A stretch of DNA of 64,000 bases. Origin: an uncultured Acidimicrobiales bacterium. Lineage in GTDB: Bacteria; Actinomycetota; Acidimicrobiia; Acidimicrobiales; SHLQ01. The stretch is from assembly GCA_938041035.1 (NCBI GenBank), contig CALHYX010000005.1, positions 1-64,000 of the forward strand, written 5' to 3'. Below the pieces are notes generated by a model. That model did not search any database and was not told where the DNA came from. It saw nothing but the letters and a program-made list of their open reading frames with translations. Below, piece by piece: positions 16,817-25,368 of the stretch. Numbering within the stretch: the stretch's first letter is position 1; every line of letters starts with the position of its first letter. A program made the translations under genes and the position numbers.

Positions 16817-17989
16817 TTACGCCAGTTGTGACCGGCGTCGCACAAGCGAAGCGGTACGAAAGAGCAGGATCGAACCCACGACGGCGGTGGCGAACGGCAG
16901 GTACCAGGCCACGGCGTAGCCGAATCGATCGACGATGACCCCAAAGGTCAACGGCGACACCATCGCGCCCACCCGAATACCGGTCTGCATAACCGCGGTC
17001 GCCGCCCCCGGCGCCTCACCGTGTTGCTCCAACACACCCAGGAGCAGCAGCCCCGGCCATGACCAACCAATCCCGAAGAGCACCAGGGTGCCCACCACCA
17101 TCGCCGGACGGTTTTCGGTGGTGAAGAGCAGGAAACCGAACGAGCCGGTTCCCAGCATGGCGCCGACGATCTGAAACCGATCGAAGGCAAACCGGTCGGC
17201 GACGAATCCCCAGCTCACCCGGGCGATGACCATCACCGCTCCGCCGAGACTCAGCAGCAGACCGGCGTCGCGTTCGGAGAACCCGGCCTCCTCGGCCGCG
17301 GAGGTCAAGAAGCCGGGAACACTGACGATCGACGCGGCGGCGAACGCGCCGGCCAGGGCGGCCATTCGCAGATGGGGCGTCGACCATAGGGCTCGCGCCC
17401 GGCCCCGGGCCTGGCGGGCCGGGGCGGCCACGTTCGGGAGGCCGAGCGCCAAAGGTACGGCGGCGACCGCAACCAGCCCGAACACCCCGCGCCAGCCCAG
17501 CGACGCGCCGAGGGCCGGCACCGCCAGCCCGGCGAGCATGGTCGCCAGCGGGATGGCGGCCTGCTTGATGCCCATCGCCGTCCCGCGCCGGCGGACCGAC
17601 ACACCCTGCCCCACCAGGGTGTTGGTCGCCGGCTGAGCGATGGCCTCGGCCACCCGACTGCACGCAAACGCCACCACGACCACTACGTACGCGTCGGCCA
17701 ACCCGTACATGGTGAGCGACCCGACCACGGCGAATCCGAGCGCGAGGCGAATCGCGGTGCGCGGCCCGCTGCGGTCGGCGAGCGCACCTCCGAACGGGAG
17801 GACGAGCGCCGACACCAGATACCCCAGGGTGAAGATGAGCCCGAGCGCGGCATCGTCGAAGCCCAGCTCGTCCTTGATCGTGGGCGCGAAGGCCCCGAGC
17901 AGGAATGGCGGCAAGGCGATAACGAGCAGGGTCACCGTCGATGCCGCGGTCGGCACGACGAATGAGCGTCCCGTCTCGTCGTCGCGCAT
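16817..17989 (-). CDS. MFS transporter
   Basis: A 390-residue protein with twelve predicted hydrophobic segments. The loop after helix 2 carries GGALADRSGPRTAIRL, the MFS signature A motif, and a second copy (WGFVADRFAFDRF) follows in the C-half. I start it at ATG 17989 (MRDDETGRS); a GTG at 18040 is also in frame. It is transcribed just ahead of the FadD-like ligase gene with a 9-base gap. A role in uptake of the ligase substrate or export of a product is inference. Confidence 0.85.
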   Translation of the reverse strand: MRDDETGRSFVVPTAASTVTLLVIALPPFLLGAFAPTIKDELGFDDAALGLIFTLGYLVSALVLPFGGALADRSGPRTAIRLALGFAVVGSLTMYGLADAYVVVVVAFACSRVAEAIAQPATNTLVGQGVSVRRRGTAMGIKQAAIPLATMLAGLAVPALGASLGWRGVFGLVAVAAVPLALGLPNVAAPARQARGRARALWSTPHLRMAALAGAFAAASIVSVPGFLTSAAEEAGFSERDAGLLLSLGGAVMVIARVSWGFVADRFAFDRFQIVGAMLGTGSFGFLLFTTENRPAMVVGTLVLFGIGWSWPGLLLLGVLEQHGEAPGAATAVMQTGIRVGAMVSPLTFGVIVDRFGYAVAWYLPFATAVVGSILLFRTASLVRRRSQLA

Positions 17990-18055
17990 TCCTCGACCGT
18001 AACGGGTACGGGGCGCGACGCCGTTGCCGCCCACCCCCACTACAGTCGCCGGGGC

Positions 18056-18775
18056 ATGACCGGCATCGAGATCGCTCTCATCATCGGCGCGGTCGCGATG
18101 GGGGCGACGGTGCAGGGGTGCACCGGAATCGGCTTCTCGCTCGTGGCCGGGCCGATCCTGTTGATGATCGACCCTGCGTTCGCCCCCGGTCCCCTACTCG
18201 CCGCAGGCATCATCATCAACCTGCGCAACGTGGTCACCGAACGCGACCATCTCGACCGGGTCGAGTTCCAACGATCGCTGTTCGGTGTTCCGTTCGGCGT
18301 CGTCGCCGCGATTGCCGTCGTCGAACTCGTGCCGGAACGACCGATGAGCATCCTGGTCGGACTGGGCGTATGCCTCGCCACCGCCGCGCTGCTTTCCGGC
18401 ATCCGACCCGAGCGGAGCAGCCGCACCGGGCCGGCCGTCGGTTTCGGTGTCGCGCTCGCGGGCGTGGCCGCCGGGCTGCCCGGACCGCCACTGGTCGTCG
18501 GGTATCACGACCTGCTGGCGAACGCGATGCGGGCGATAGCCGGAGCGCTGATCGGCGTCGTCGCCGTCGTCGGCATCTCCAGCCTGGCACTCACCGGCAA
18601 CTTTGGCATCGACGAAACGGTGCTGTGGTTGTGGATGGTCCCGGGTCTGATCATGGGCCTCGCGCTCGCCCGGGTAATGAGCCCGCTGATGGACCGCGAG
18701 TGGTTCCGGCCGCTGGTCCTGACCCTGGCCTTTATCGGCGGCGCCGCCCTCGTGGTGCGCCAGGTGGTGCGCTAG
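18056..18775 (+). CDS. TauE/SafE-family sulfite/organosulfonate exporter-like protein
   Basis: A 239-residue membrane protein with about seven to eight helices. The first reads LIIGAVAMGATVQGCTGIGFSL, the glycine-rich repeat characteristic of TauE/SafE (DUF81) proteins, and a related repeat appears after residue 120 (FGVALAGVAAGLPGPPLVV). The family exports sulfite or sulfoacetate-like anions; others are of unknown substrate. It is divergent from the MFS gene with about 66 bases between, and converges with the PhyH gene. Confidence 0.83.
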   Translation: MTGIEIALIIGAVAMGATVQGCTGIGFSLVAGPILLMIDPAFAPGPLLAAGIIINLRNVVTERDHLDRVEFQRSLFGVPFGVVAAIAVVELVPERPMSILVGLGVCLATAALLSGIRPERSSRTGPAVGFGVALAGVAAGLPGPPLVVGYHDLLANAMRAIAGALIGVVAVVGISSLALTGNFGIDETVLWLWMVPGLIMGLALARVMSPLMDREWFRPLVLTLAFIGGAALVVRQVVR

Positions 18776-18791
18776 CCGACCCGCTCCCGAG

Positions 18792-19721
18792 CTAGTCGCC
18801 GTCGCCCAGTCGGTCCCGCCGGTCGAGCGCATCGTCGAGCGAGTCACGGTCGCCGAAGCCCCCGTTTTGACCGCCGGTGCGCAAGGCCTCGATCGGGTCG
18901 CGAAGGTCGTCGATGTAGCCGAGCGCGTACGCGCCGCGGTTGTACCCGATCAGTCGTTGCAGCGGCTCGTCGAGGGTGGCGGCGACGTCGAGGGGAACCG
19001 TCAGGTACTGGTTCTCCTCCTGCCGTAACCAGGCGACGTTGTACGTGATGTTGATGCCGACGCGGGTCGCTTCGGTCTGGTTGGGTCCACCCCCGTGGTA
19101 GAGCGCTCCGGTGTAGAACAGCACCGAACCCTTGGTCATCTCGGCGGGAATGGTCTGTTCGATCGGGAACTTCCGGCCATCCTCCAGGCGGTGGCTCCCC
19201 ACCACGACGCGGGTAGCGCCGTTTGCCTCGGTGAAGTCGGTGCCCGCCCAGATGGTGTTGCACTGCACCTCGTAGCCGTTGGGAAACGGGAAAAAGTCGA
19301 AGGCCCACTGGTCCCGGTGCACGCCCTGTTCGGCGGCATCGGGCCCGATGGCGATGATCTGGGTGAGGTGCAGCTGATAGTTGGTCACATGGTCGAAGAA
19401 CGCGTCGCACGCAGCGAGCGCGGTGGGGTGGGCGACGAGCGAGCGAGCCGTTTCGGAACGGGCGACGAGACCGCCGGTGCGGGTGGTCTGGAAGCCCGTG
19501 AACTCATCGGGCCCGGTGGGCGTGACGTCGACGAACGGCTGCATCTCGGCGAGGAGGGCATCGATGGTGTCGTCGGAGGCGAGGTTGTCGACGACCACGC
19601 AGCCGTCGCGCTCGAGTGCCGCGGCGATCTCCGCGCCGGTGGCGTCGCTCGGCAGATGGGTGATCGCCATCTCCTCCGGCGCCATCGCGGTTGTGGTGCT
19701 GGGTTGATCGGTTACCGACAT
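18792..19721 (-). CDS. Phytanoyl-CoA dioxygenase (PhyH)-family protein
   Basis: A 309-residue Fe(II)/2-oxoglutarate oxygenase-like protein. The iron ligands are visible as HRDQWAF (His-x-Asp) and the distal His in LYHGGGPNQT, and a downstream Arg (ATRVGINITYN) is positioned to bind 2-oxoglutarate. AGGGGGA precedes the ATG. PhyH-like bacterial enzymes hydroxylate diverse substrates. The neighbours (a TetR/membrane-protein pair and a TauE exporter) do not define the substrate. Confidence 0.85.
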   Translation of the reverse strand: MSVTDQPSTTTAMAPEEMAITHLPSDATGAEIAAALERDGCVVVDNLASDDTIDALLAEMQPFVDVTPTGPDEFTGFQTTRTGGLVARSETARSLVAHPTALAACDAFFDHVTNYQLHLTQIIAIGPDAAEQGVHRDQWAFDFFPFPNGYEVQCNTIWAGTDFTEANGATRVVVGSHRLEDGRKFPIEQTIPAEMTKGSVLFYTGALYHGGGPNQTEATRVGINITYNVAWLRQEENQYLTVPLDVAATLDEPLQRLIGYNRGAYALGYIDDLRDPIEALRTGGQNGGFGDRDSLDDALDRRDRLGDGD

Positions 19722-19802
19722 GTATCCCCCTGGTCGAACTCTTCTCAGCCTGCCACGGGCGGCGCCGGGTGCCCAGACGCCGCACCGAATTCGTGTTCGT
19801 TG

Positions 19803-20390
19803 CTACGACCGCCCCACGTCTTCGAGCAGCCGTTCGAGCAGCCGCCGCAGCGTGGGGATGAGCTCGTTGCCGTCGTAGGGCGCCCAGAGAGGACCGCCGA
19901 CCCAGAGGTCGATGAACCCGTGCACGAACGCCCAGGTGGTGGCGACCAGGTCGAGCGGCTCACGGTCGGTGGCCCAACCGAGGGCCTGCCGCTCTTCGAT
20001 GAGGGCGAAGAGGGTGAAGAAGCCGCGCTCCCTGGCGGCCCAGAGCTCCGGGGTGTCAACGTTGGTCAACTCCATGCGGCTCATGACCGAGAACGCCGAC
20101 GGGTTGGCCAGCGCAAACTCGGCGAAGGTGAGGCCCGCCCGGATGAGGGGCTCATCAGGCCCCTCGTCGGGCGACGCCGGTGCGACCACCGCTTCGAGGC
20201 GATCGGCGACCTGCTCCCACGCACGGGTGATGTAGGCGGTGAAGAGACCAGGCTTGTCTCGGTAGTAGTGGGCCGCCGCGGTGTGCGAGAGACCGGCGGC
20301 CGACCCGACCCGGCGCAGGGTCACCCCGGCCGGCCCGTGCTCGGCGATGACGGCATCGACGGCTTCGAGCAGCCGTTCCGGCGTGTTCAA
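19803..20390 (-). CDS. TetR-family regulator
   Basis: A 195-residue regulator. NTPERLLEAVDAVIAEHGPAGV and TLRRVGSAAGLSHTAAAHYY form the TetR helix-turn-helix, followed by a helical C-terminal domain. I favour the TTG start at 20390, which overlaps the stop of the upstream membrane-protein gene (TTGA) and gives the usual short pre-helix; an ATG at 20435 would add 15 residues. The perfect palindrome at 20857 upstream of the operon is its likely operator, making this a two-gene autoregulated unit. Confidence 0.82.
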   Translation of the reverse strand: MNTPERLLEAVDAVIAEHGPAGVTLRRVGSAAGLSHTAAAHYYRDKPGLFTAYITRAWEQVADRLEAVVAPASPDEGPDEPLIRAGLTFAEFALANPSAFSVMSRMELTNVDTPELWAARERGFFTLFALIEERQALGWATDREPLDLVATTWAFVHGFIDLWVGGPLWAPYDGNELIPTLRRLLERLLEDVGRS

Positions 20391-20836
20391 CCGGCGGCCG
20401 CTGCCGTGAGGCGCCGGCCGCGAAGACCCATCCATTGCGCGACGGCGAACACCCCGATGATCGCTCCGTCGGCGAGCACGAGCAGGCGCCCGAGGTCGCG
20501 GGGAACCGCGGCGATGGCGGCGATGATCATGAGCAGAGGATAGGGCGCGATCGCCACCAGGTTGAGCAGGCCCCAGCGGCCGAGGTCGCCGCTCCGCTCG
20601 GGCCGCTGGGAAACGCTGACCACGAAGGCGATGAGTGCAGCGTGGCCGATCAACACGATGCCGAAGAGGCGCAACCACCCCGGGATGTCCACGCCCAGCC
20701 AGCCGGACACCGTGGCGGGCGCGATTGCGAGCACCAGGCCGCTCAGGGCGGAGAAGGCGCCGTTGGCGATCAACGCGGGGCCGAGGAGGCCGGCCGGCTG
20801 GGTCGCGGTTGTCTGGGAGCTCGAGGTGCGGTTCAT
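20387..20836 (-). CDS. Small four-helix membrane protein co-transcribed with TetR regulator
   Basis: A 149-residue protein with four hydrophobic helices (GPALIANGAFSALSGLVLAI; LFGIVLIGHAALIAFVV; LLNLVAIAPYPLLMIIAAIA; ADGAIIGVFAVAQWMGL). The pattern matches small uncharacterised four-helix proteins often beside TetR genes. No catalytic motif is visible. It overlaps the regulator gene by four bases. The 17-bp palindrome 21 bases upstream of its ATG would overlap its promoter or leader. Confidence 0.75.
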   Translation of the reverse strand: MNRTSSSQTTATQPAGLLGPALIANGAFSALSGLVLAIAPATVSGWLGVDIPGWLRLFGIVLIGHAALIAFVVSVSQRPERSGDLGRWGLLNLVAIAPYPLLMIIAAIAAVPRDLGRLLVLADGAIIGVFAVAQWMGLRGRRLTAAAAG

Positions 20837-20856
20837 ACCTGCAGTATGCAGGCGTG

Positions 20857-20873
20857 ACTTTACTTTGTAAAGT
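20857..20873. promoter_or_regulatory. Perfect TetR-type operator palindrome
   Basis: ACTTTACTTTGTAAAGT: arms ACTTTAC and GTAAAGT around a TTT spacer. It is AT-rich in a GC-rich genome, lies 21 bases upstream of the membrane-protein ATG and faces the TetR operon, the classical layout for autorepression. It is the only copy I noticed in the window. Confidence 0.65.
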
Positions 20874-20991
20874 GCTTCTCGGTGCGTCCTGCTTGGTAGG
20901 TGCTTGTCACGTGCTCTTTCACGAGCCTTCGGCGCTCGCTCCGATCCTGGTCCCGCGGCGGTTTAGGCTGTATCTCCATGAGCGAGTCCCC

Positions 20992-21591
20992 ATGAGCGAG
21001 CTGGGCGTTGTGGCCGGAAGCGGCTGGGCGGCGGGTCTGAACCTGTGGTCGGTCGGCCTGGTGTTGGGCATCGCCGGCCGACTCGACCTGTACGACTCGC
21101 CCGAGGTGCTTCAGCGTCCGGGGGTCCTGGCCACCCTGGCCGTGCTGTACGCAGCCGAGTTCGTCGTGGACAAGATCCCGTACGTCGACAGCGCATGGGA
21201 TGTCATCAGCACGATTATCCGGCCGGTCGGCGCCGCGCTTCTCGGCATGGCGATCGTCAGCGACGGCGACACCTCGGCGGTCACGTCGGCGCTCACGGCG
21301 GGCGGACTCGCCCTCTCAAGCCACGCCGCCAAGGCCAGCGTCCGAGCGGCCATCAACCTTTCGCCCGAACCCGTCAGCAACGTGGTCGCCAGCGTCACCG
21401 AGGATGCATCGGCCGTCGGGCTGGCGTCGTTCGCGCTCGCCTACCCCCGCGTCGCGCTGGGGGTCGCCATCGTCCTGGGCATCGTCACCGCGGTCATCGC
21501 GTTCCTGTTGTGGCGATTCGTGCGGCGACTGCGACTGAAGTGGCGGGAACGGCGAGCCGAACGCGACGCGGCGAAGCCGGCGCGCGGTTAG
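20992..21591 (+). CDS. DUF4126 membrane protein
   Basis: A 199-residue protein starting MSELGVVAGSGWAAGLNLWSV. The N-terminal helix with GxxxGLN, the EFVVDKIPYVDSAWD loop and the following glycine-rich helices are the DUF4126 hallmarks. About four to five membrane segments and a basic C-terminal tail (RLKWRERRAERDAAK) follow. Function is unknown for the family. Just upstream, the same ATGAGCGAG occurs 13 bases earlier out of frame, a small local duplication around the start. The gene ends in a four-base overlap with ridA. Confidence 0.78.
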   Translation: MSELGVVAGSGWAAGLNLWSVGLVLGIAGRLDLYDSPEVLQRPGVLATLAVLYAAEFVVDKIPYVDSAWDVISTIIRPVGAALLGMAIVSDGDTSAVTSALTAGGLALSSHAAKASVRAAINLSPEPVSNVVASVTEDASAVGLASFALAYPRVALGVAIVLGIVTAVIAFLLWRFVRRLRLKWRERRAERDAAKPARG

Positions 21592-21986
21592 CCGGGAGTG
21601 CGGTCGGAGTCGGGATCGATCTCCGCGTACGCCTCGATCTCCACGACGAGGCCGGGGTCGATCAGCGCTGTCACCTCGACAAGGGTCGCGACCGGGCGCA
21701 CGGCGTCGAAGGCTTCGCGGTGGGCGCGGGCCACGAGGTCGGTGTCGCCGACGTCGGTCACGTAGGTCACCGTGCGAACCACGTCGCGCAGCGACGAGCC
21801 GACCTCAGCGAGGGCGGCCGCGATGATCGAGATGGCGTTCGTCGCCTGCTCGTAGGCATCACAACCCTCGACGTGCGGCGGTTGCGCACACGTGCCGGCG
21901 ACGTGGACCGTGTTGCCCACCCGCACGGCGCGGCAGTACCCGTAGACATCTTCATACGCACCGCCGGACTGCACATTGGTTCTCAT
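21588..21986 (-). CDS. RidA/YjgF-family protein
   Basis: A 132-residue single-domain protein with the chorismate-mutase-like fold sequence pattern: VRVGNTVHVAGTCAQ early, ATNAISIIAAALAEVGSSLRDVVRTVTYVTD in the middle and ATLVEVTALIDPGLVVEIEAYAEI at the end. The usual RidA arginine that binds the carboxylate (in the RxxxxxxL-P-x-G region) is not obvious, so it may belong to a non-archetypal subgroup. Archetypal members deaminate reactive enamine or imine intermediates from PLP enzymes. Confidence 0.8.
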   Translation of the reverse strand: MRTNVQSGGAYEDVYGYCRAVRVGNTVHVAGTCAQPPHVEGCDAYEQATNAISIIAAALAEVGSSLRDVVRTVTYVTDVGDTDLVARAHREAFDAVRPVATLVEVTALIDPGLVVEIEAYAEIDPDSDRTPG

Positions 21987-22050
21987 CGGCCCGACCGTAG
22001 TCGTCCCAACCCTCGGGTCCGCGGGGAATTTCGTCCACTAGGTTGCGCGG

Positions 22051-22833
22051 GTGATCGATCCCTGGCGGACCCTCGCGTCGCTGATCCTCATCCTCATCGC
22101 CATCGCCATTTCCCACTGGCGCGGGCTGGAGGTCGAACGATCGATTGCGTGGGCCTCGCTGCGCGCCGCGGTACAACTGCTCGCCGTCGGCCTGCTGTTC
22201 ACCGCCATTTTCGAGTCGGCGTTCGCGTCGTGGTGGTCGGCGCTGTGGATCCTGGGCATGACCCTGATCGCCACCCAGGTAGTGGTCGCCCGGGCGCCGG
22301 AGGTACCCGGCCTGCGCGTCGCGGCGTTCGCGGCCGTGGCCCTGTCGACGGCGGTGAGCCTCGCGGTCGTGTTCGGTTCGGGCATGCTCGACTTCGAACC
22401 GGTCTCGGTGGTCGTGATCGCCGGCATCACCGTCGGCAACGCGCTCCCCGCGGCCGTTCTCGCCGCCAAGCACCTGGTCGACTACCTGCGCGAGCAACGG
22501 GACCAGGTGGAAGGCCTGCTGGCCCTCGGGTTCGATGCCCGCGGTGCGGGTCGGTTCGTGAGTGCCCAGGCCGCTCGCAATGCGCTGCTTCCCCAGATCG
22601 AACGCACCAAGGTGGTGGGCCTGGTGGCGCTACCGGGCGCCATGACCGGCCTGCTACTGGCCGGGGTCGAACCGTTCGAGGCCGTGCTGACCCAGATCGT
22701 GGTGATGTTCCTCGTGCTCGGCGCCGCGGCCATCAGCGTGGTGACGGTCGTCGCCGTCATCGCCGCTCGGGCCTTCACCCCCGACGTCCGCCTCGCCGCA
22801 TGGACCGTCTACGGCCCTGAACAACCGGCCTAG
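22051..22833 (+). CDS. UPF0014/FetB-like ABC transporter permease
   Basis: A 260-residue integral membrane protein with about seven helices. Diagnostic stretches are SLRAAVQLLAVGLL, VVIAGITVGNALPAA, RNALLPQIERTKVVGLVALPGAMTGLLLAG and AVLTQIVVMFLVLGAAAISV. E. coli FetAB of this family exports iron. No ATPase gene is adjacent, so its partner would be encoded elsewhere. The GTG start is at 22051; the gene ends in a 4-base overlap with the convergent NUDIX gene. Confidence 0.83.
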   Translation: MIDPWRTLASLILILIAIAISHWRGLEVERSIAWASLRAAVQLLAVGLLFTAIFESAFASWWSALWILGMTLIATQVVVARAPEVPGLRVAAFAAVALSTAVSLAVVFGSGMLDFEPVSVVVIAGITVGNALPAAVLAAKHLVDYLREQRDQVEGLLALGFDARGAGRFVSAQAARNALLPQIERTKVVGLVALPGAMTGLLLAGVEPFEAVLTQIVVMFLVLGAAAISVVTVVAVIAARAFTPDVRLAAWTVYGPEQPA

Positions 22834-23387
22834 GAGATCGCGTCGGTTGCGAGCGCGATGGCGACCGCAGTCGCCGTTAGTCCATCCACGATTCGCCCGT
22901 CGACCAACATGGCTCGCACCTCGTCCGGAGCAAACCAGCGCACCTCAGCCGCCTCGTTGAGATCGGTCGGGTCGCCCACGTGCGCCGCATCTTCGGCGAC
23001 ATAGATGGTGAATCGCTGATCGCTCAGTCCCGAAGTCGGGTGGAAAGCGGTGAGGAGCCGGAGCTTCGCCGGGCGCCAGCCGGTCTCCTCCTCGGTCTCG
23101 CGGGCGGCGGCCTCGACGAGCTCTTCGCCCGGGTCGACCCGACCGGCCGGAATCTCCCAACCCCAGGTGTCCGGGATGAAGCGGTGGCGGTACAGCATCA
23201 AGATGCCGACGCCCGGCCGGTGCACGACGGTGCCGGCGACCCGGGCCGGCATCCGGACCAGGTGGTGGTCGACCTGGCCACCGTCGGGCAACGCCACGTC
23301 GGCGAGGTAGACGTTCATCCAGTCCGACTCATACAGCGGGGTCTCGCCTCGGTTGACCCAGGTTTTCTCCGGTACGGGGTCGTTCAC
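22830..23387 (-). CDS. NUDIX hydrolase, ADP-ribose pyrophosphatase-like
   Basis: A 185-residue protein. The NUDIX box begins GRVDPGEELVEAAARETEEE and continues TGW, matching G-x5-E-x7-R-E-U-x-E-E-x-G-U. The lead-in HRFIPDTWGWEIPAG is typical of ADP-ribose pyrophosphatases. It overlaps the LLM oxidoreductase gene by four bases and so is translationally coupled to it. Substrate preference cannot be proven from sequence. Confidence 0.85.
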   Translation of the reverse strand: MNDPVPEKTWVNRGETPLYESDWMNVYLADVALPDGGQVDHHLVRMPARVAGTVVHRPGVGILMLYRHRFIPDTWGWEIPAGRVDPGEELVEAAARETEEETGWRPAKLRLLTAFHPTSGLSDQRFTIYVAEDAAHVGDPTDLNEAAEVRWFAPDEVRAMLVDGRIVDGLTATAVAIALATDAIS

Positions 23388-24391
23388 GCGACGGCTCGAT
23401 GAAGTTCCGGCAAGAGCTCGTCGATCGCCCGCCGCGTGTCGGCCATGGCCGTGTCGGGGTCGACGAAGAAGCTCACCGTGTCGGCTCCGGCTTCAGCCGC
23501 GTCGTGAACGAAGCGAACCGCGTCGTCGATCGTGCCGACGGCCGCCAGCTCGCGCCACCATTCCGCCGGCATTTGCTGCGCCGCCGCCAACGGGCCCCGC
23601 TCGGCGACCATCGCCTGAAGCTCGGTGAAGAACGGCGTCTCGATCACCGATCGCGGCGGGTTGGCCAACGCACCCGCCAGTGCCGGGGCGAGCTGGGCCC
23701 GCCCGACGTTGGCGTCCGCTCCGAGCGACAGCGAACAAAACGCGGTCAGCCGATGGTGCGGTGCAGGAGCCGGCGCCGTGGACGCTGACGCAGCCCGACC
23801 CTCGGCGATCCGTTCGCGCGCCCACCGTATGTAGGAAGGACCGGGGAAGTCGGCCAGGATCGTGCCGTCGGCCACCCGGCCGGCCAACTCGAGCGACTTG
23901 GGGCCCCGCACGCCGAGCACGACGGGCGGCGGTTTCGGGGGCGGGGTCTCGAGCACGACCCGGTCGAGACTCCAGCGCGAACCCTCGACCGAAACGGTCT
24001 CGCCGGCGAGCAGGCTCCGCACGATCGAGGTGGTCTCCTCCAACAACGTGAGCGGCGACCGGGGATGTTCGCCGATTTGGGCCATCCACTCGGCGACACC
24101 GTGACCAAGGCCTGGGAGCAGGCGTCCGCCCCCGAGCGCGTCGAGCGTGGTGATCTCCATCGCGGTCATCGCCGGGTTCCGCACCGCCGCCGGCATGATC
24201 CCGATACCCACCCGCAACCGCTCGGTAGCGGTGAGCGCGGCGGCGGCGAGGGTAACGCCGGTGGTGTAGAAGCAGTCCTCGATCACCCAGAGCTCGTCGA
24301 CTCCGGCCTCGTCGAGCAGCCGTGCGTAGTCGATGACGTCAGCCGCGGGTTGCGCACGATCGAAACAAAATCCGATGGACGGGGTGGCCAT
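23384..24391 (-). CDS. LLM-class (F420-type) flavin-dependent oxidoreductase
   Basis: A 335-residue TIM-barrel protein of the luciferase-like superfamily, with IGFCFDRAQPAADVIDYARLLDEAGVDELWVIED at the N-terminus, RLRVGIGIMPAAVRNPAMTAMEITTLDALGGGRLLPGLGHG, and VVLGVRGPKSLELAGRVADGTIL. In actinobacteria most such proteins use coenzyme F420, which is inference here. It is followed by a NUDIX gene with a 4-base overlap. Confidence 0.84.
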   Translation of the reverse strand: MATPSIGFCFDRAQPAADVIDYARLLDEAGVDELWVIEDCFYTTGVTLAAAALTATERLRVGIGIMPAAVRNPAMTAMEITTLDALGGGRLLPGLGHGVAEWMAQIGEHPRSPLTLLEETTSIVRSLLAGETVSVEGSRWSLDRVVLETPPPKPPPVVLGVRGPKSLELAGRVADGTILADFPGPSYIRWARERIAEGRAASASTAPAPAPHHRLTAFCSLSLGADANVGRAQLAPALAGALANPPRSVIETPFFTELQAMVAERGPLAAAQQMPAEWWRELAAVGTIDDAVRFVHDAAEAGADTVSFFVDPDTAMADTRRAIDELLPELHRAVA

Positions 24392-24494
24392 CCACTCACC
24401 GTAGCGTGGGTCGAGCCGGTCAAAAACACCGGAATTTCAGTCCGCGACACAGCTCCGAGGGGCATGTCCGGTCATGATCGGATAACTTCACCCC

Positions 24495-25349
24495 GTGTCC
24501 ACGTATCGCCCCAGCCCGCTCGGGCCCAGTGTTATGACCTCCGATACGACCACCGGTCGGTCGCGGCTCGACATCGGCGCGATCAGCGGTCAGCGCGGCG
24601 GGCGACGCTCCAGCAGCGGCCCGATCTACGGCGGTGGCGGCGGCGGGATCGGCCCGCTCCTGCGCACCGCACTTTTGATCATCGTCACCGTCGTCATCCT
24701 CGTGCTCGTGGCCAAGAACTGCACCGGCGGCGACACATCAGCGCGCGATCTCCAGAACGAGACCGAGGCCGCGCTCGTGGTCGCCGGCTTCGCCGATCTC
24801 GGCGTGAGCGTCGACGGTTCGACGGCCACGCTCAGCGGTGAGGTGGCCAGCGAGTCGGCCCGCCGCAACGCCATCGCCAACGCCAAGATCGTGCCCGGCA
24901 TCGAAGACGTCATCGACAACCTCACCATCGCCGCGGTGGCCGACCCCGGAATCGACAGTGGTCAGGGTAACGGTGGCGCCGAAGTCGATGCCGCACTGCA
25001 GACCGCCCTGAACCAGCTCGTGCAGGGTGCCCCCATTCAGTTCGCCTCGGGTTCCGCTGAGATCAGCGACGAGTCGATCACCGTGCTGAACCAGATCGCG
25101 GAGGCGATCAACGCGACGTCGGGCTCGGTCATCGAGATCGGCGGTCACACCGACAGCAAGGGTGACCCCGAGCAGAACAAGATCCTCAGCCAGGACCGGG
25201 CCGACTCGGTGCGCACGTACCTGGTCGAGCGCGGCGTCGAGAGCACCCGCATCACCACGCAGGGATACGGCGCCGACCAGCCGGTCGCCGACAACGAAAC
25301 GCCCGAAGGCCAGGCGGCGAACCGCCGCATCGAGTTCTCCGTGCGGTAG
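24495..25349 (+). CDS. BON-domain/OmpA-like envelope protein (ArfA-like architecture)
   Basis: A 284-residue membrane-anchored protein: disordered Gly/Ser-rich N-terminus, one transmembrane helix (LLRTALLIIVTVVILVLVA, about residues 56-74), a BON module (ALVVAGFADLGVSVDGSTATLSG), and a C-terminal OmpA peptidoglycan-binding domain with IEIGGHTDSKGD and LSQDRADSVRTYL. The layout matches mycobacterial ArfA/OmpATb. GTG 24495 is taken as start; ATG 24534 is possible. It should bind peptidoglycan outside the membrane. A longer relative lies at 46294. Confidence 0.82.
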   Translation: MSTYRPSPLGPSVMTSDTTTGRSRLDIGAISGQRGGRRSSSGPIYGGGGGGIGPLLRTALLIIVTVVILVLVAKNCTGGDTSARDLQNETEAALVVAGFADLGVSVDGSTATLSGEVASESARRNAIANAKIVPGIEDVIDNLTIAAVADPGIDSGQGNGGAEVDAALQTALNQLVQGAPIQFASGSAEISDESITVLNQIAEAINATSGSVIEIGGHTDSKGDPEQNKILSQDRADSVRTYLVERGVESTRITTQGYGADQPVADNETPEGQAANRRIEFSVR

Positions 25350-25368
25350 ACGCCGTTCGTTCTGACCG

